Assembly: GCA_947624645.1 (NCBI GenBank)
Contig: CANQLG010000003.1
Coordinates: 1-64,000 of the forward strand
Reading direction: 5' to 3'
Source: Candidatus Gastranaerophilales bacterium
GTDB lineage: Bacteria > Cyanobacteriota > Vampirovibrionia > Gastranaerophilales > Gastranaerophilaceae
Length of the DNA: 64,000 nucleotides
The translations under genes were made by a program, and so were the position numbers. Below the pieces are notes generated by a model that was not told the DNA's origin, searched no databases, and saw only the letters and a program-made list of their open reading frames with translations. Positions 23,817-33,615 of this stretch are shown here, piece after piece (the stretch's first letter is position 1; each line of letters starts with the position of its first letter).

Positions 23817-25919
23817 ATGGCGCAGCCTCAGGGCACAAATCCTTCAATAGTCAGTGAAATAGGTTTAGCGGTATTTGTAATACTGTTAATTGTTTTGTTG
23901 ATTATAGAATTGCCGCCTGTCATAGTAAACTTTGCAATAAGCTTTAATATAACACTTGGTATTTTATTGTTGATGATATCATTATACATCCAGCGTCCTT
24001 TAGAATTAGCGTCATTTCCTTCAATAATATTAATCGGTACTATGTTTAGGCTTGTATTATCAATAGCATCGACAAGGTTAATATTATCAAAAGGAGAAGC
24101 TGGTGAGGTTATTGATGCATTCGGAAATTTCGTAACCGGCGGTAATTTGGTAGTAGGTTTTGTAATATTTATAATTATAACAATTGTCCAGTTTATGGTA
24201 ATAACAAAAGGTTCAGAACGTATTGCCGAAGTTGCCGCAAGATTTGCATTAGATGCTATGCCTGGTAAACAGATGACAATAGATGCGGACTTTAATGCCG
24301 GATTAATTTCTCCCGAAGAAGCAATAAAAAGAAGAGAAGATTTACAGCGAGAGTCAAACTTATACGGTTCAATGGATGGTGCAATGAAATTTGTAAAAGG
24401 TGATACAATGGCAGGTATCATCATTGTTGTAATAAATATAGTAGGCGGATTGGCAGTCGGAATGTTGATGCAGGGTATGCCGGCAGGTGAAGCCGTACAA
24501 AAATATACGGTATTAACCGTAGGTGACGGATTGGCAGCTCAATTACCATCATTATTAATGGCAGTATCAGCCGGTATTGTAATGACACGTTCTACCGCAT
24601 CAGGCGGTTCTTTAGGCGGAGATTTGGCAGGTCAAATTTTAAGTAAACCGTCAAGTTTGATTTTTACGGTTGTATTTTTGATGATTATTGCGTTAACAAG
24701 TTTTGTGACGGGGCTGCCTTGGTACACGTTTACTTTATATGCACTTGTTATTATGGCGGCATTTTTAATAGTTTCCGTAAATAAAGATGTTCAGTCACAA
24801 TTAGGTCAGTTGGATGCCGTAAAAAAGAGTATGAGTGATTTAACTAACCCTAACAGAATGTATGAACGTTTAGGTGTTGATGTATTAAATCTGCAAGTAG
24901 GAACAGGTTTATTGGTTATAGCCGATCCTGAACAGGATGGCTTATTATTGCCTAAAATTGCGGCCTTAAGACAACGTGTAACGGATGAACTCGGTTATAT
25001 TATTCCAAATATTCGTATTATGGACTCATCTGCAATCGGTGCGAATGAATATATGATTTCTGTTCGAGGGAATACGGTTGCCACAGGTACCGTTTATCCT
25101 AAAAAGAGTATGGTTATAGCCGATCAGTGGGATGCATTAGGTAAAGAAGTACCAAAAGATGCAATAATCGGGGTTGATCCTACATATCAAACTCAGGCAT
25201 ATTGGATGGATACGGAATTTTTAAAGGATGAAAAAGATGTTGCCGCAGTTGATTCCGTTGACGTTATTATTACTCACTTACAAGATTGCGTAAGAAAATA
25301 TGTTGATGAAATAATGACAAAGACTGATGTACTTAAACTTATGGAGCTTGTAAAAAGTCAAGATCCAACGCTTGTTAATGACCTTGTTCCTACAATTATT
25401 TCAACCAGTGACTTAAGAAAAATCTTTGTTAACTTAATAAGAGAAAAAGTTTCAATAAAAGATATTATATTTATTTTTGAAAGATTGTGCGATTATGCAA
25501 GATTTTCAAAAGAACCTGATATATTATCGGAACGATTGAGGGCGGCACTCGGCAGACAAATATGCTTGGCAAACTCAAATCAAGACAAAGTTTTATATGC
25601 TCTTACACTTTCTCCCGAATGGGAGAAAACCCTTGATGACAGTTGTCAAAGAACGGAACTCGGGACTATGTTTCTGTTAAATCCGATGCAGGTTCAAGAA
25701 TTAATTGAATCTGCCGCATCCACATTAATCCGAGCACATCAAAGCATAAATGTTCAGCCTGTAATACTTTGTTCACCAAGGATAAGGCTGCCTTTATATC
25801 AATTATTGGAAAGACATATTCCGACAATTGTTGTTATTTCATATTCTGAACTTATAACTGATATCAGAGTAGAAGCTGTTGATACAATCGGTGAATCGGC
25901 TAATTATAATTACGAGTAG
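23817..25919 (+). CDS. flhA: flagellar export gate protein FlhA
   Basis: A 700-residue integral membrane component of the type III export gate. The first 325 residues carry eight hydrophobic segments, with the FHIPEP-region sequence seen as F-A-L-D-A-M-P-G-K-Q-M and the G-D-G-L-A-A-Q-L-P-S-L block. The cytoplasmic half (E-R-L-G-V-D-V-L and the L-R-A-A-L-G-R-Q-I region) is full length. A strong AAAGGAGG site precedes the ATG. FlhA pulls subunits from FliI and chaperones; the other gate genes (flhB, fliP, fliQ, fliR) are outside the window. Confidence 0.97.
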   Translation: MAQPQGTNPSIVSEIGLAVFVILLIVLLIIELPPVIVNFAISFNITLGILLLMISLYIQRPLELASFPSIILIGTMFRLVLSIASTRLILSKGEAGEVIDAFGNFVTGGNLVVGFVIFIIITIVQFMVITKGSERIAEVAARFALDAMPGKQMTIDADFNAGLISPEEAIKRREDLQRESNLYGSMDGAMKFVKGDTMAGIIIVVINIVGGLAVGMLMQGMPAGEAVQKYTVLTVGDGLAAQLPSLLMAVSAGIVMTRSTASGGSLGGDLAGQILSKPSSLIFTVVFLMIIALTSFVTGLPWYTFTLYALVIMAAFLIVSVNKDVQSQLGQLDAVKKSMSDLTNPNRMYERLGVDVLNLQVGTGLLVIADPEQDGLLLPKIAALRQRVTDELGYIIPNIRIMDSSAIGANEYMISVRGNTVATGTVYPKKSMVIADQWDALGKEVPKDAIIGVDPTYQTQAYWMDTEFLKDEKDVAAVDSVDVIITHLQDCVRKYVDEIMTKTDVLKLMELVKSQDPTLVNDLVPTIISTSDLRKIFVNLIREKVSIKDIIFIFERLCDYARFSKEPDILSERLRAALGRQICLANSNQDKVLYALTLSPEWEKTLDDSCQRTELGTMFLLNPMQVQELIESAASTLIRAHQSINVQPVILCSPRIRLPLYQLLERHIPTIVVISYSELITDIRVEAVDTIGESANYNYE

Positions 25920-25923
25920 ATAA

Positions 25924-27273
25924 ATGTTAGAACAAAGCAAAGAAAAATCAATTGAATATGTAAAAAAACAGGCGTTTGAAATAATAAATTCCACGAAACT
26001 GTATTCATTTAAAGGTACTGTTTCAAAGCTTTTAGGATTAACCGTTGAAGTAAAACTGCCGGGATTAAAGATTGGTGACTTATGCTTTATAGAAACAACG
26101 GCAGGAGAGAGAAAACCCGCCGAAGTTGTTGCTTTTAAAGGAGAAAATGCTCAACTGCTTCTTTTATATGACGGAGCAGGTATAGGACAGGGCAGTTTGG
26201 TTACGACAACGGGTAAGGCGATAAGTATACCTATGGGGGATTTTTTGCTCGGTAGATTAATAAGCCCTTTAGGTGAGCCTATTGACGGGAAACCGCTTGA
26301 TATACGAGGCGCAAAATGGGTTAATATAGACAATGATCCGCCTGATGCTTTTGATAGACCAATTATAAAAACAGTATTTTCAACGGGAGTAAGAGCGATA
26401 GATGCCATGTTAACACTTGGTGCAGGTCAGAGAATGGGATTATTTGCAGGATCTGGTGTAGGTAAAAGTACTATGCTCGGTATGATAGCGAGAAATTCTG
26501 ATGCAGATGTTAACGTTGTTGCATTAATCGGAGAACGAGGACGTGAGGTAAAGGAATTTATTGAAAATTCTCTCGGGGAAGAGGGTATGAGAAAATCAGT
26601 AATAGTGTGTTCAACTGGAGACCAACCGCCTTTAATCAGACAAAAATGTTTGCTTTCCGCTACTTCAGTATGTGAATATTTCAGAGATCAGGGGAAAAAA
26701 GTTTTCTTAATGACCGATACCGTAACTCGTTGTGCTATGGCAGGCAGAGAGGTGGGCCTATCAATCGGAGAACCGCCCACTATAAAAGGTTATCCCCCGT
26801 CAATATTTTCTTGGCTGCAAAGAGCGCTTGAACGCAGCGGTAACAGTGAAAAAGGTTCAATTACCGCATTATATACAGTCCTGATGGAAGGTGATGATAT
26901 TACTGACCCCGTTGTTGATACGGTCAGAGGTATTGTTGACGGTCACATATTTTTATCACGTAAAATTGCGGAAATGAATCATTATCCCGCAATTGATGTA
27001 CTTGGTTCTATTAGCCGTTTATTTACTGAGATTGTCACTGATGAACATAAAGAAGCCGCAAATAAAATGCGTAAAATAATGTCTTTGTACCGAGAAAATA
27101 AAGATTTGATAGATGTCGGTATGTATAACCCGGGTACAAACCCTAAACTGGATATTGCTATTGAACTTATGCCGCAAATAAATGCCTTTTTACAGCAAAG
27201 AACTTCAGACAGTGTAACTATGGAATCAACCATCGGGACATTAATTTCTATGATGAAAGATGTTGATATTTAA
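25924..27273 (+). CDS. fliI: flagellar export ATPase FliI
   Basis: A 449-residue F1-beta-like ATPase that energises substrate release for flagellar export. Walker A is G-S-G-V-G-K-S-T (about residues 177-184), Walker B L-M-T-D-T, and the family block R-E-V-G-L-S-I-G-E-P-P is complete, along with E-R-S-G. It starts four bases after flhA and ends the operon. Its stop codon and the stop of the convergent aroE share one TTAA, so no terminator fits between them and transcripts must overlap. Confidence 0.97.
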   Translation: MLEQSKEKSIEYVKKQAFEIINSTKLYSFKGTVSKLLGLTVEVKLPGLKIGDLCFIETTAGERKPAEVVAFKGENAQLLLLYDGAGIGQGSLVTTTGKAISIPMGDFLLGRLISPLGEPIDGKPLDIRGAKWVNIDNDPPDAFDRPIIKTVFSTGVRAIDAMLTLGAGQRMGLFAGSGVGKSTMLGMIARNSDADVNVVALIGERGREVKEFIENSLGEEGMRKSVIVCSTGDQPPLIRQKCLLSATSVCEYFRDQGKKVFLMTDTVTRCAMAGREVGLSIGEPPTIKGYPPSIFSWLQRALERSGNSEKGSITALYTVLMEGDDITDPVVDTVRGIVDGHIFLSRKIAEMNHYPAIDVLGSISRLFTEIVTDEHKEAANKMRKIMSLYRENKDLIDVGMYNPGTNPKLDIAIELMPQINAFLQQRTSDSVTMESTIGTLISMMKDVDI

Positions 27274-28121
27274 TCAACCATTTCTTCAAGTGCTGCTATT
27301 TTCATTTTTAAAGTATCGGGTTTTTTCCCCGTCCATATTTCAAAAGCTTTTGCACCTTGATATATTAGCATATCGAGTCCTTGAATAGTTCTTATATTAT
27401 GTTTTTTAGCCAATCTTATCAACTCTGTTTTCAATGGATTATAAACTATATCATATATAATTCCATCTTTATTCATAGTCTTTACTGTTTCTTCATCAAT
27501 GGGAGATATACCCATAGCTTTGCTTCTCATGCCGATAGGAGTTGTATTAACAAGTATTTTATATTTTGATAAGTCTTTCAAATTTTCTATCTGAAGACAA
27601 TTAATTTGGACACCGGAGAAATTGGCTCTTAGGGCATCTGCCATCTCTGAGGCATTAATTGTATTTCTTGCATAAAAGTCTATGGTTTTAGCTTTTAAAA
27701 TAGAAAGTGCAACGCCGACAGCCCTTGCTGCTCCGCCCGAACCTAAAACTGCCGCTTCATTTCCTTGTATTTCTTCTCTTATATCTTCCGGTATTGCTTC
27801 TACAAAACCGTATACATCAGTATTGTATCCGTATAATGAAGAATCAGGCATTATTTTTATTGTATTTGCACTGCCTGCAATATTGGCAACACTATCTACT
27901 CCGCTTAAAAATAAAGTTATCGGTACTTTTAACGGAATTGTTACATTAAATCCCTGAAATTTGTTTGTTCGCAGATACTTTAATCTTGATACCAAATCTT
28001 CCTGCTGCGTTTCCATAAGTTCATAACTTCCGTCCAGCCCCAATGATTTAAACGCAGCTTCTTGTATCACTTTTGACATGGAATGTGATAAAGGATATCC
28101 TATAAGTCCGAATTTATACAT
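27270..28121 (-). CDS. aroE: shikimate dehydrogenase
   Basis: A 283-residue NADP-dependent enzyme reducing 3-dehydroshikimate to shikimate in aromatic amino acid synthesis. The N-terminus has G-Y-P-L-S-H-S-M-S, the catalytic lysine is in V-T-I-P-L-K-V, and the substrate Asp is in Y-N-T-D-V-Y-G-F. The nucleotide fold has G-S-G-G-A-A-R-A, and the end has G-L-D-M-L-I-Y-Q-G-A. The gene begins three bases after the topA stop and is last in a dprA-topA-aroE run. The other shikimate genes are not here. Confidence 0.96.
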   Translation of the reverse strand: MYKFGLIGYPLSHSMSKVIQEAAFKSLGLDGSYELMETQQEDLVSRLKYLRTNKFQGFNVTIPLKVPITLFLSGVDSVANIAGSANTIKIMPDSSLYGYNTDVYGFVEAIPEDIREEIQGNEAAVLGSGGAARAVGVALSILKAKTIDFYARNTINASEMADALRANFSGVQINCLQIENLKDLSKYKILVNTTPIGMRSKAMGISPIDEETVKTMNKDGIIYDIVYNPLKTELIRLAKKHNIRTIQGLDMLIYQGAKAFEIWTGKKPDTLKMKIAALEEMVD

Positions 28122-28124
28122 ATT

Positions 28125-30362
28125 CTACTCTTCTTCCATTTCTTTTGTATATGAACATTTTTTATTACTGCAAACTAATTTTTTCTCTTTTTTTGTTATT
28201 TTTTTAACCAGAATATTTCCGCATTCGGGGCATTTTTCGTTAACGGGTTCGTTCCAGGATACAAAATCACAATCGGGATAATTACTGCATCCGAAGAATA
28301 CTTTCCCGTATTTGGATTTTCTGAATATAATTTCTCCGTTGCCGCATTTTGGGCACTTAACGCCTGTCGTTTTAATAATGCGTTTTCTGTGCTTGCATTG
28401 TTCATTGGTGCATTCAAGATACGGGCCGTAGGGACCTGTTTTTTGTACCATAGGACTGGAGCATTTTTCACATTTTTCATCGGTTGCTTTATTTTGTTCG
28501 ATAACTTGGCCGTCTTTATTTAACGGCATCATTGTTTTGCAATTGGGATAATTGGAACATCCCAAAAACTGGCTTCCGTATCTGCTTGTTCTTACTACCA
28601 TTTTGCTTCCGCAGGCAGGACATATTACATCTGATTCAATAGTTACTCTTTGCATATGTTCTTTTGCATTTGTTACCGTTTCAACAAACGGAGTGTAAAA
28701 TTCTTGTATTACTTCATTCCATTTCAGTTTGTCTTCTGCAATGTCATCAAGTTTTGTTTCCATATTGGCAGTGAATTGGTAGTTCATTATATCTTTAAAA
28801 TGTTCAACTAATTGTTTGCATAATGTCATACCGAGAGAAGTCGGAGCAAGTGCTTTTTCTATTTTTTCAACATAATTTTTTTGCTGAATCTTGGAAATAA
28901 TTGGTGCATATGTAGATGGTCTGCCTATTCCGTATTCTTCCAGTGCTTTAACAAGCGAAGCTTCCGTGTATCTAGGAGGCGGACTTGTAAAATGTTGTTT
29001 TGGAAATACTTCACTCAGTTTTAAACTTTCACTTTCCTTAAGGTCGGGAATTTTTACGGTTTTTTCTTCTTCGTCATCTTCATTATATACTTTCAGATAT
29101 CCGTCAAAGGTTATTTTGCTTATTCCTGATTTAAACAGGCAATCCCCTGCTTCAATATCAATTGTTGTATTTTTAACGGAAGCATTTTCCATTTGAGATG
29201 CTACAAATTTACTCCATATTAGTTTGTATAGGTGATATTGTTCATTGGAAAGATATTGCTTTATACTTTCGGGTGTTCTGTTTATATAAGAAGGTCTTAT
29301 GGCTTCATGGGCATCTTGTACGTTTTTTGATTTTTTAACATAATTATTCGGAGTTTTGGGGTAATAATTTTCACCAAAATTAGTTGTTATAAATTCTTTT
29401 GCAGCAGCTTGTGCATCATCGGATATTCTTACGGAGTCTGTTCTCATATAAGTTATCAGCCCAACGGGGCCTTCTGTACCTATTTCTATTCCCTCATATA
29501 ATTTTTGAGCAATCTGCATGGTTTTTGAAACACCATAACCCAGTTTATTTGAAGCTTCCCTTTGAAGTGTAGATGTTATAAACGGTGCTGTTGGCTTCCT
29601 TGTTGTATTTCTTGTAGTTATTTTTGATACTTTAAATTCTCTTTTTTTATCTTTAATATACTCAACAATTTTGTCAGCTTCCTGTTCATTTTTGATATCA
29701 GGTTTTGCTTGTTTATATTTTGCGAGTTCAGCTTGAAACTTTGATTTTCCTTTTAATAAATCTGCATTTATTGTCCAGTATTCCACAGGGGTAAATGCAT
29801 TTATTTCATCTTCCCGTTCGCAAATCATTTTGAGAGCGACACTTTGTACTCTGCCTGCCGACAAATGATAATTATGCATTTTTTCCCATAAAACGGGGCT
29901 GATTTTGTATCCTACAAGTCTATCCAAAATCTGTCTTGTTTGCTGGGCTTTTACTCTATTCATATCTATTTGGCGTGAGTGCTCAACAGCATATGTTACG
30001 GCTTTTGGGGTAATTTCATTAAATTCAATTCTGTATACTTTTTCGTCCGGAACTTCTATTACCTGTCTTACATGCCAGGCAATTGCTTCTCCTTCACGGT
30101 CAGGGTCGGATGCAAGGTAGACCTTATCTGCTTTTTTTGCTAAATCATTCAGCTTTTTTACTACTGATTTTTTTTCAGGTATTATCTCAAATGTAGGAGT
30201 AAAATTATGCTGTACATCAAATCCCAATACTTTTGGCGGGAAATCACGTATATGTCCGTAGCTTGCTTCTATTTCGTAATCAGAGCCTAAAATCTTCTTG
30301 ATTGTTTTAGATTTTGCGGGTGATTCCACTATTACTAGTATATGTTCTCTCTTCTTTGCCAT
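28125..30362 (-). CDS. topA: DNA topoisomerase I
   Basis: A type IA topoisomerase of about 745 residues that relaxes negative supercoils. The N-terminal Toprim domain opens V-I-V-E-S-P-A-K-S-K-T and has S-D-P-D-R-E-G-E-A-I for metal. The catalytic tyrosine is in T-Y-M-R-T-D-S. The C-terminus carries four zinc fingers with C-P-x-C or C-x-x-C pairs, three with G-C-S-N-Y-P or similar blocks. The start M-A-K-K-R-E-H fits the family; an in-frame ATG 57 bases upstream would overlap the end of dprA by 4 bases and gives an odd extension. It sits in the common dprA-topA order. Confidence 0.97.
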   Translation of the reverse strand: MAKKREHILVIVESPAKSKTIKKILGSDYEIEASYGHIRDFPPKVLGFDVQHNFTPTFEIIPEKKSVVKKLNDLAKKADKVYLASDPDREGEAIAWHVRQVIEVPDEKVYRIEFNEITPKAVTYAVEHSRQIDMNRVKAQQTRQILDRLVGYKISPVLWEKMHNYHLSAGRVQSVALKMICEREDEINAFTPVEYWTINADLLKGKSKFQAELAKYKQAKPDIKNEQEADKIVEYIKDKKREFKVSKITTRNTTRKPTAPFITSTLQREASNKLGYGVSKTMQIAQKLYEGIEIGTEGPVGLITYMRTDSVRISDDAQAAAKEFITTNFGENYYPKTPNNYVKKSKNVQDAHEAIRPSYINRTPESIKQYLSNEQYHLYKLIWSKFVASQMENASVKNTTIDIEAGDCLFKSGISKITFDGYLKVYNEDDEEEKTVKIPDLKESESLKLSEVFPKQHFTSPPPRYTEASLVKALEEYGIGRPSTYAPIISKIQQKNYVEKIEKALAPTSLGMTLCKQLVEHFKDIMNYQFTANMETKLDDIAEDKLKWNEVIQEFYTPFVETVTNAKEHMQRVTIESDVICPACGSKMVVRTSRYGSQFLGCSNYPNCKTMMPLNKDGQVIEQNKATDEKCEKCSSPMVQKTGPYGPYLECTNEQCKHRKRIIKTTGVKCPKCGNGEIIFRKSKYGKVFFGCSNYPDCDFVSWNEPVNEKCPECGNILVKKITKKEKKLVCSNKKCSYTKEMEEE

Positions 30363-30415
30363 TGATTTCTTTTTATTTACTAACCTAGATAATATTATCA
30401 TTAAATTGTGTATAT

Positions 30416-31507
30416 TCAAGTATTTAATATATATTTTTCGCCGTTTGTTTTTGAAATTATACCCTCAAGCTCCAATTTTGTAAGTATTACCATAAGTTCC
30501 GAAATTTGAATATTTGATTTCAACGCTATTTCATCAATAGCTAGCGAATCTTTACTAATAAAATTAACTATATTATTTTCCTGCTCCGTAAGATTTAATT
30601 GTTTTTGTTCAATATTATCGGTTATTTCTATTTCCCAGTTTAAGCTGTCAAGAATATCTTGAGTATCAGTTATAATAGCGGCGCCGGATTTAATAAGTGC
30701 ATATATACCTTTAGTATTCGGATTAGAAATCAGTCCAGGCATACACATAAGTTCTCTGCCCTGTTCAAGAGCGAGTCTCCCAGTAATCATTGCTCCTGAT
30801 TTTATTGCTGCTTCTGCAACAAGTACACCTTTTGATATACCCGATACTATCCTGTTTCTTACGGGGAAATGCCAACTTAACGCATCAACATCAGGCCAAT
30901 ACTCTGTTATTACTGCACCGTTGCCGTTTATTATTTTATTAAATAATTCAATATTGGATTTCGGATAAATTTTATCGAATCCTCCGCCTATTACCGCTAT
31001 TGTTTTCAGATTATTTTCTATCGCTGTTTTATGTGCTACCGTATCTATACCCTCAGCCATACCGGAAACTATACAAACATCAGTATTTCTTAGACCTGAT
31101 AAGATGTTTTTTAATGTGACTTTAGAATTTTCACTCGCTTTTCTTGACCCTACAACAGCTATTGTCCTATTTAAATTGCATAAAGATATATCTCCAAGCA
31201 TAAACAGACCCGTCGGAGGATTATCTATTTGCCTTAGTAAATACGGATATCTTTCATCTTCGGGGTGAATAAAATCAATTCCTCGTTTTTTAATATACTC
31301 CTTACATTCATCGGGATTTATTGTTTTTCTTTCATTAAGAAAACATTTAATTTGACGCTCTTGTAAACCTTCAATTTTCCATAAATCATAAGCTTGTGCA
31401 TGCCAAGCTAATTCAATTGAGCCAAAATAATTATATAATTTATTTACTAATGCTGAAGATGTTTTTTCTAATCTTGCAAAAGCATACCAATATTTATCAT
31501 TTTTCAT
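30416..31507 (-). CDS. dprA: DNA processing protein DprA
   Basis: A 363-residue single-strand DNA binding protein that loads RecA on incoming DNA in natural transformation. The Rossmann-like DprA core has V-V-G-S-R-K-A-S, I-V-S-G-M-A-E-G-I-D and V-I-G-G-G-F-D-K-I-Y-P, with F-P-V-R-N-R-I-V-S-G-I-S. A helix-hairpin-helix-like region precedes it and a winged-helix domain follows. It is first in a run with topA and aroE. No Shine-Dalgarno is visible before the ATG. Presence alone does not prove competence, as other com genes are outside the window. Confidence 0.95.
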   Translation of the reverse strand: MKNDKYWYAFARLEKTSSALVNKLYNYFGSIELAWHAQAYDLWKIEGLQERQIKCFLNERKTINPDECKEYIKKRGIDFIHPEDERYPYLLRQIDNPPTGLFMLGDISLCNLNRTIAVVGSRKASENSKVTLKNILSGLRNTDVCIVSGMAEGIDTVAHKTAIENNLKTIAVIGGGFDKIYPKSNIELFNKIINGNGAVITEYWPDVDALSWHFPVRNRIVSGISKGVLVAEAAIKSGAMITGRLALEQGRELMCMPGLISNPNTKGIYALIKSGAAIITDTQDILDSLNWEIEITDNIEQKQLNLTEQENNIVNFISKDSLAIDEIALKSNIQISELMVILTKLELEGIISKTNGEKYILNT

Positions 31508-31556
31508 AAAAAATAAATATCATATATAAAAAACCAAGTCCAGTTCTAAACAAAAA

Positions 31557-31781
31557 TTAAGCTAAACAAACTTTACCCTTAACTAAATTTTCATATTGAG
31601 TTTTATAATAAGCAGCCAAACGACATGCCATCTCATATTTTTGTTCCGATGTATAAGGGTCTTGTTTTATAAAATTATCGGGAATCTCTTTTTTCTTTAC
31701 ACGCTTTTTCCCTGAAAATTCTGGTTTTATAGGCTGGCAGCTTTCTGCTCGCATTACAGGATTAATAGCTTGTATTTTCAT
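31557..31781 (-). CDS. small tagged hypothetical protein
   Basis: A 74-residue basic protein with no recognised fold. It starts M-K-I-Q and carries P-E-F-S-G-K-K at residues 20-26, the same N-terminal motif as the GH13-like and degenerate PHP proteins. The rest is a single predicted helix with cysteines at 15, 52 and 72. GGGAG lies five bases before the ATG. It stands between dprA and a metallopeptidase-like gene on the same strand. Being almost nothing but tag plus helix, it may be useful for working out what the motif does. Confidence 0.65.
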   Translation of the reverse strand: MKIQAINPVMRAESCQPIKPEFSGKKRVKKKEIPDNFIKQDPYTSEQKYEMACRLAAYYKTQYENLVKGKVCLA

Positions 31782-31863
31782 GACAACTCCCTTTTATACA
31801 TAGATCTTTCCCAAATACTACCATGATATAAGGTGATTTGCAACTGTTTTTATGGGCTAATTA

Positions 31864-33600
31864 TTATATTTTATTTAATAAATAATCAGCTAAAGGTGTT
31901 GTTATTATTCCGTTTAGAGCTTTATCGGTTTCCTTTAATTTTTTTGCGACTTTTTCCATTGCTTCAGTCCAAACAAAATAATCATTTATGAATTTTTCAC
32001 CTCGGTTAAAATCTTGCGACAGTTGAACTTCTATTATCTCAGTCAGCATTTTTCTTGCGGCAGGTATCATTTTATTTAAATTAATATCAATTATGCCGTC
32101 TTCATTTACAGACATTGCCCCCTCTTTTATAAAGAAGTATGCTTGCATAACTGTTCTTACTCTGTGGGCTTGAGATAATTCGGGTTTTGCTTTCAAAAAG
32201 CAATTCGCCCCAAAGGTTGTAAGAATTTGTAATTTTTCTTCTTCCGTATACACATCTGCTTTGACTAAACATTCCAATAAAGCGAGTGAACCCATATCTG
32301 CTTTATTTTCTTCGATAATATTTTTATACTTGCCAAGTGCTTCCGTACCTGATTTGGGCCCTAAAGAGTGAACATTTTCATGCCCGATTGTAAACCAGTG
32401 GTCTGCTTCGGGGTTGTAATATTTATGAAGATCTTTCTTTAATGTGGCATTAAGTCGTTTTTTACGGCGCTCTATCACTTCGGGGGAATTATTAGTACGA
32501 ATTTGTCTGTGATATACATTTCTTCTTCCGCCTCCTATTGTCAGGGACAGTTTATCATTATTGGGAAGATTTTGAGCTATCGTTATTCCGCCTCTATAAG
32601 CTCCCTCATCACCTCTGAGCGATACTATGTCTACATCTGCCATTGTTTGAAGATTATCACTTTCGGATGAAATATTTTGTTCATATTTATCTTTCAGGGG
32701 CATATTTTCTGCCATTAATGGTAAATAATTTTTTATTTTTAATAAGTCATTTGTTCCTTTTTTATTTACGATTCCGACCCTTATTCCGATAGAGTCTTTT
32801 GAAACAGGGGTTATATTATTTTCTTCCAGCAACTTTTTTAGTTCCTTATCTTCAAGAACGCTGCCTGTATATAAATCGGCATATTGTTCTCTTGAAATTG
32901 TAAATTCCAACGGAGTATCTTGAAGGGATGCCCATTTCTTATCTGCCTGTGCATCAAGCATAGGGTTATTTTCTTTTAAAGCTTTGGACTGCAATTTAAG
33001 ATATTCATTAAAATCCTTATTCGTTGATGTTTGGGCTGCTTTATCCAGTTCTTCCGCAATTATATTGAATTCTTCTTTAAATTCTTCGGTATAATCCTTG
33101 CCGATAAGTTCATTGCCGTTTCTTTTCACAATTGTTCTTTGATTTAGTATTTTTTGAACCTCGGTCTTTTTTCCTGATTTAAGCATATTTTTTATAATTG
33201 TATGAAATTCTTCTTTTGATAAATCGCTCGGATAAAATGCTTTGCCCTCAAGCTCTTTTGCATCTTTTAATAAAATAACAGGTTTTGATTCCGAATCTAT
33301 ACCGATTATACCGAGCTGCGCATCAAAAAGTACTTTGGTTAATTGTGCGGATTTATTTCCTTTTTTTATTTCATCTTCTAAATATGCTTTAAACGGTAAA
33401 TTAAGTTCGTTATCTTGCTTCATATATATTATGTTCGCATATTCTGCCGCTTTTATAAGGTGTTTTAAGGCTTCTTTATCACCTTCAGCTAAGTCTGTAT
33501 ATTCTTTTGCATCTTTATCAAGCAAGGGTTTTCTTATTAAATAATCTTTATGGGTTCTTTTTTCTAACTCTTCTTGAGACAAATTTAATTCAAATATCAT
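31864..33600 (-). CDS. M49-like (dipeptidyl peptidase III-type) metallopeptidase
   Basis: A 578-residue soluble protein without signal peptide. Near residue 405 it has H-E-N-V-H within T-I-G-H-E-N-V-H-S-L-G-P, and about 30 residues later E-E-N-K-A-D. Together these match the zinc site of M49 peptidases: a histidine pair separated by Glu, then the E-E-x-[RK]-A-D motif whose first or second Glu binds zinc. DPP III usually has a six-residue H-E-L-L-G-H; here the spacing is the common five-residue form. DPP III removes dipeptides from peptide N-termini. GGGAG precedes the ATG by eight bases. The assignment is by motif and distant architecture only. Confidence 0.72.
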   Translation of the reverse strand: MIFELNLSQEELEKRTHKDYLIRKPLLDKDAKEYTDLAEGDKEALKHLIKAAEYANIIYMKQDNELNLPFKAYLEDEIKKGNKSAQLTKVLFDAQLGIIGIDSESKPVILLKDAKELEGKAFYPSDLSKEEFHTIIKNMLKSGKKTEVQKILNQRTIVKRNGNELIGKDYTEEFKEEFNIIAEELDKAAQTSTNKDFNEYLKLQSKALKENNPMLDAQADKKWASLQDTPLEFTISREQYADLYTGSVLEDKELKKLLEENNITPVSKDSIGIRVGIVNKKGTNDLLKIKNYLPLMAENMPLKDKYEQNISSESDNLQTMADVDIVSLRGDEGAYRGGITIAQNLPNNDKLSLTIGGGRRNVYHRQIRTNNSPEVIERRKKRLNATLKKDLHKYYNPEADHWFTIGHENVHSLGPKSGTEALGKYKNIIEENKADMGSLALLECLVKADVYTEEEKLQILTTFGANCFLKAKPELSQAHRVRTVMQAYFFIKEGAMSVNEDGIIDINLNKMIPAARKMLTEIIEVQLSQDFNRGEKFINDYFVWTEAMEKVAKKLKETDKALNGIITTPLADYLLNKI

Positions 33601-33615
33601 TATATTATCTCCCGT

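Noticed and set aside
23828-24424. 198-codon open frame antisense to flhA
   Set aside because: It mirrors the flhA membrane region with poor composition and no ribosome-binding site; flhA is certain.
17001-27273. Flagellar operon as a non-flagellar type III secretion system
   Set aside because: flgB, flgC, fliE and FlgG-type rod proteins are flagellar, and no secretin or needle genes are present.
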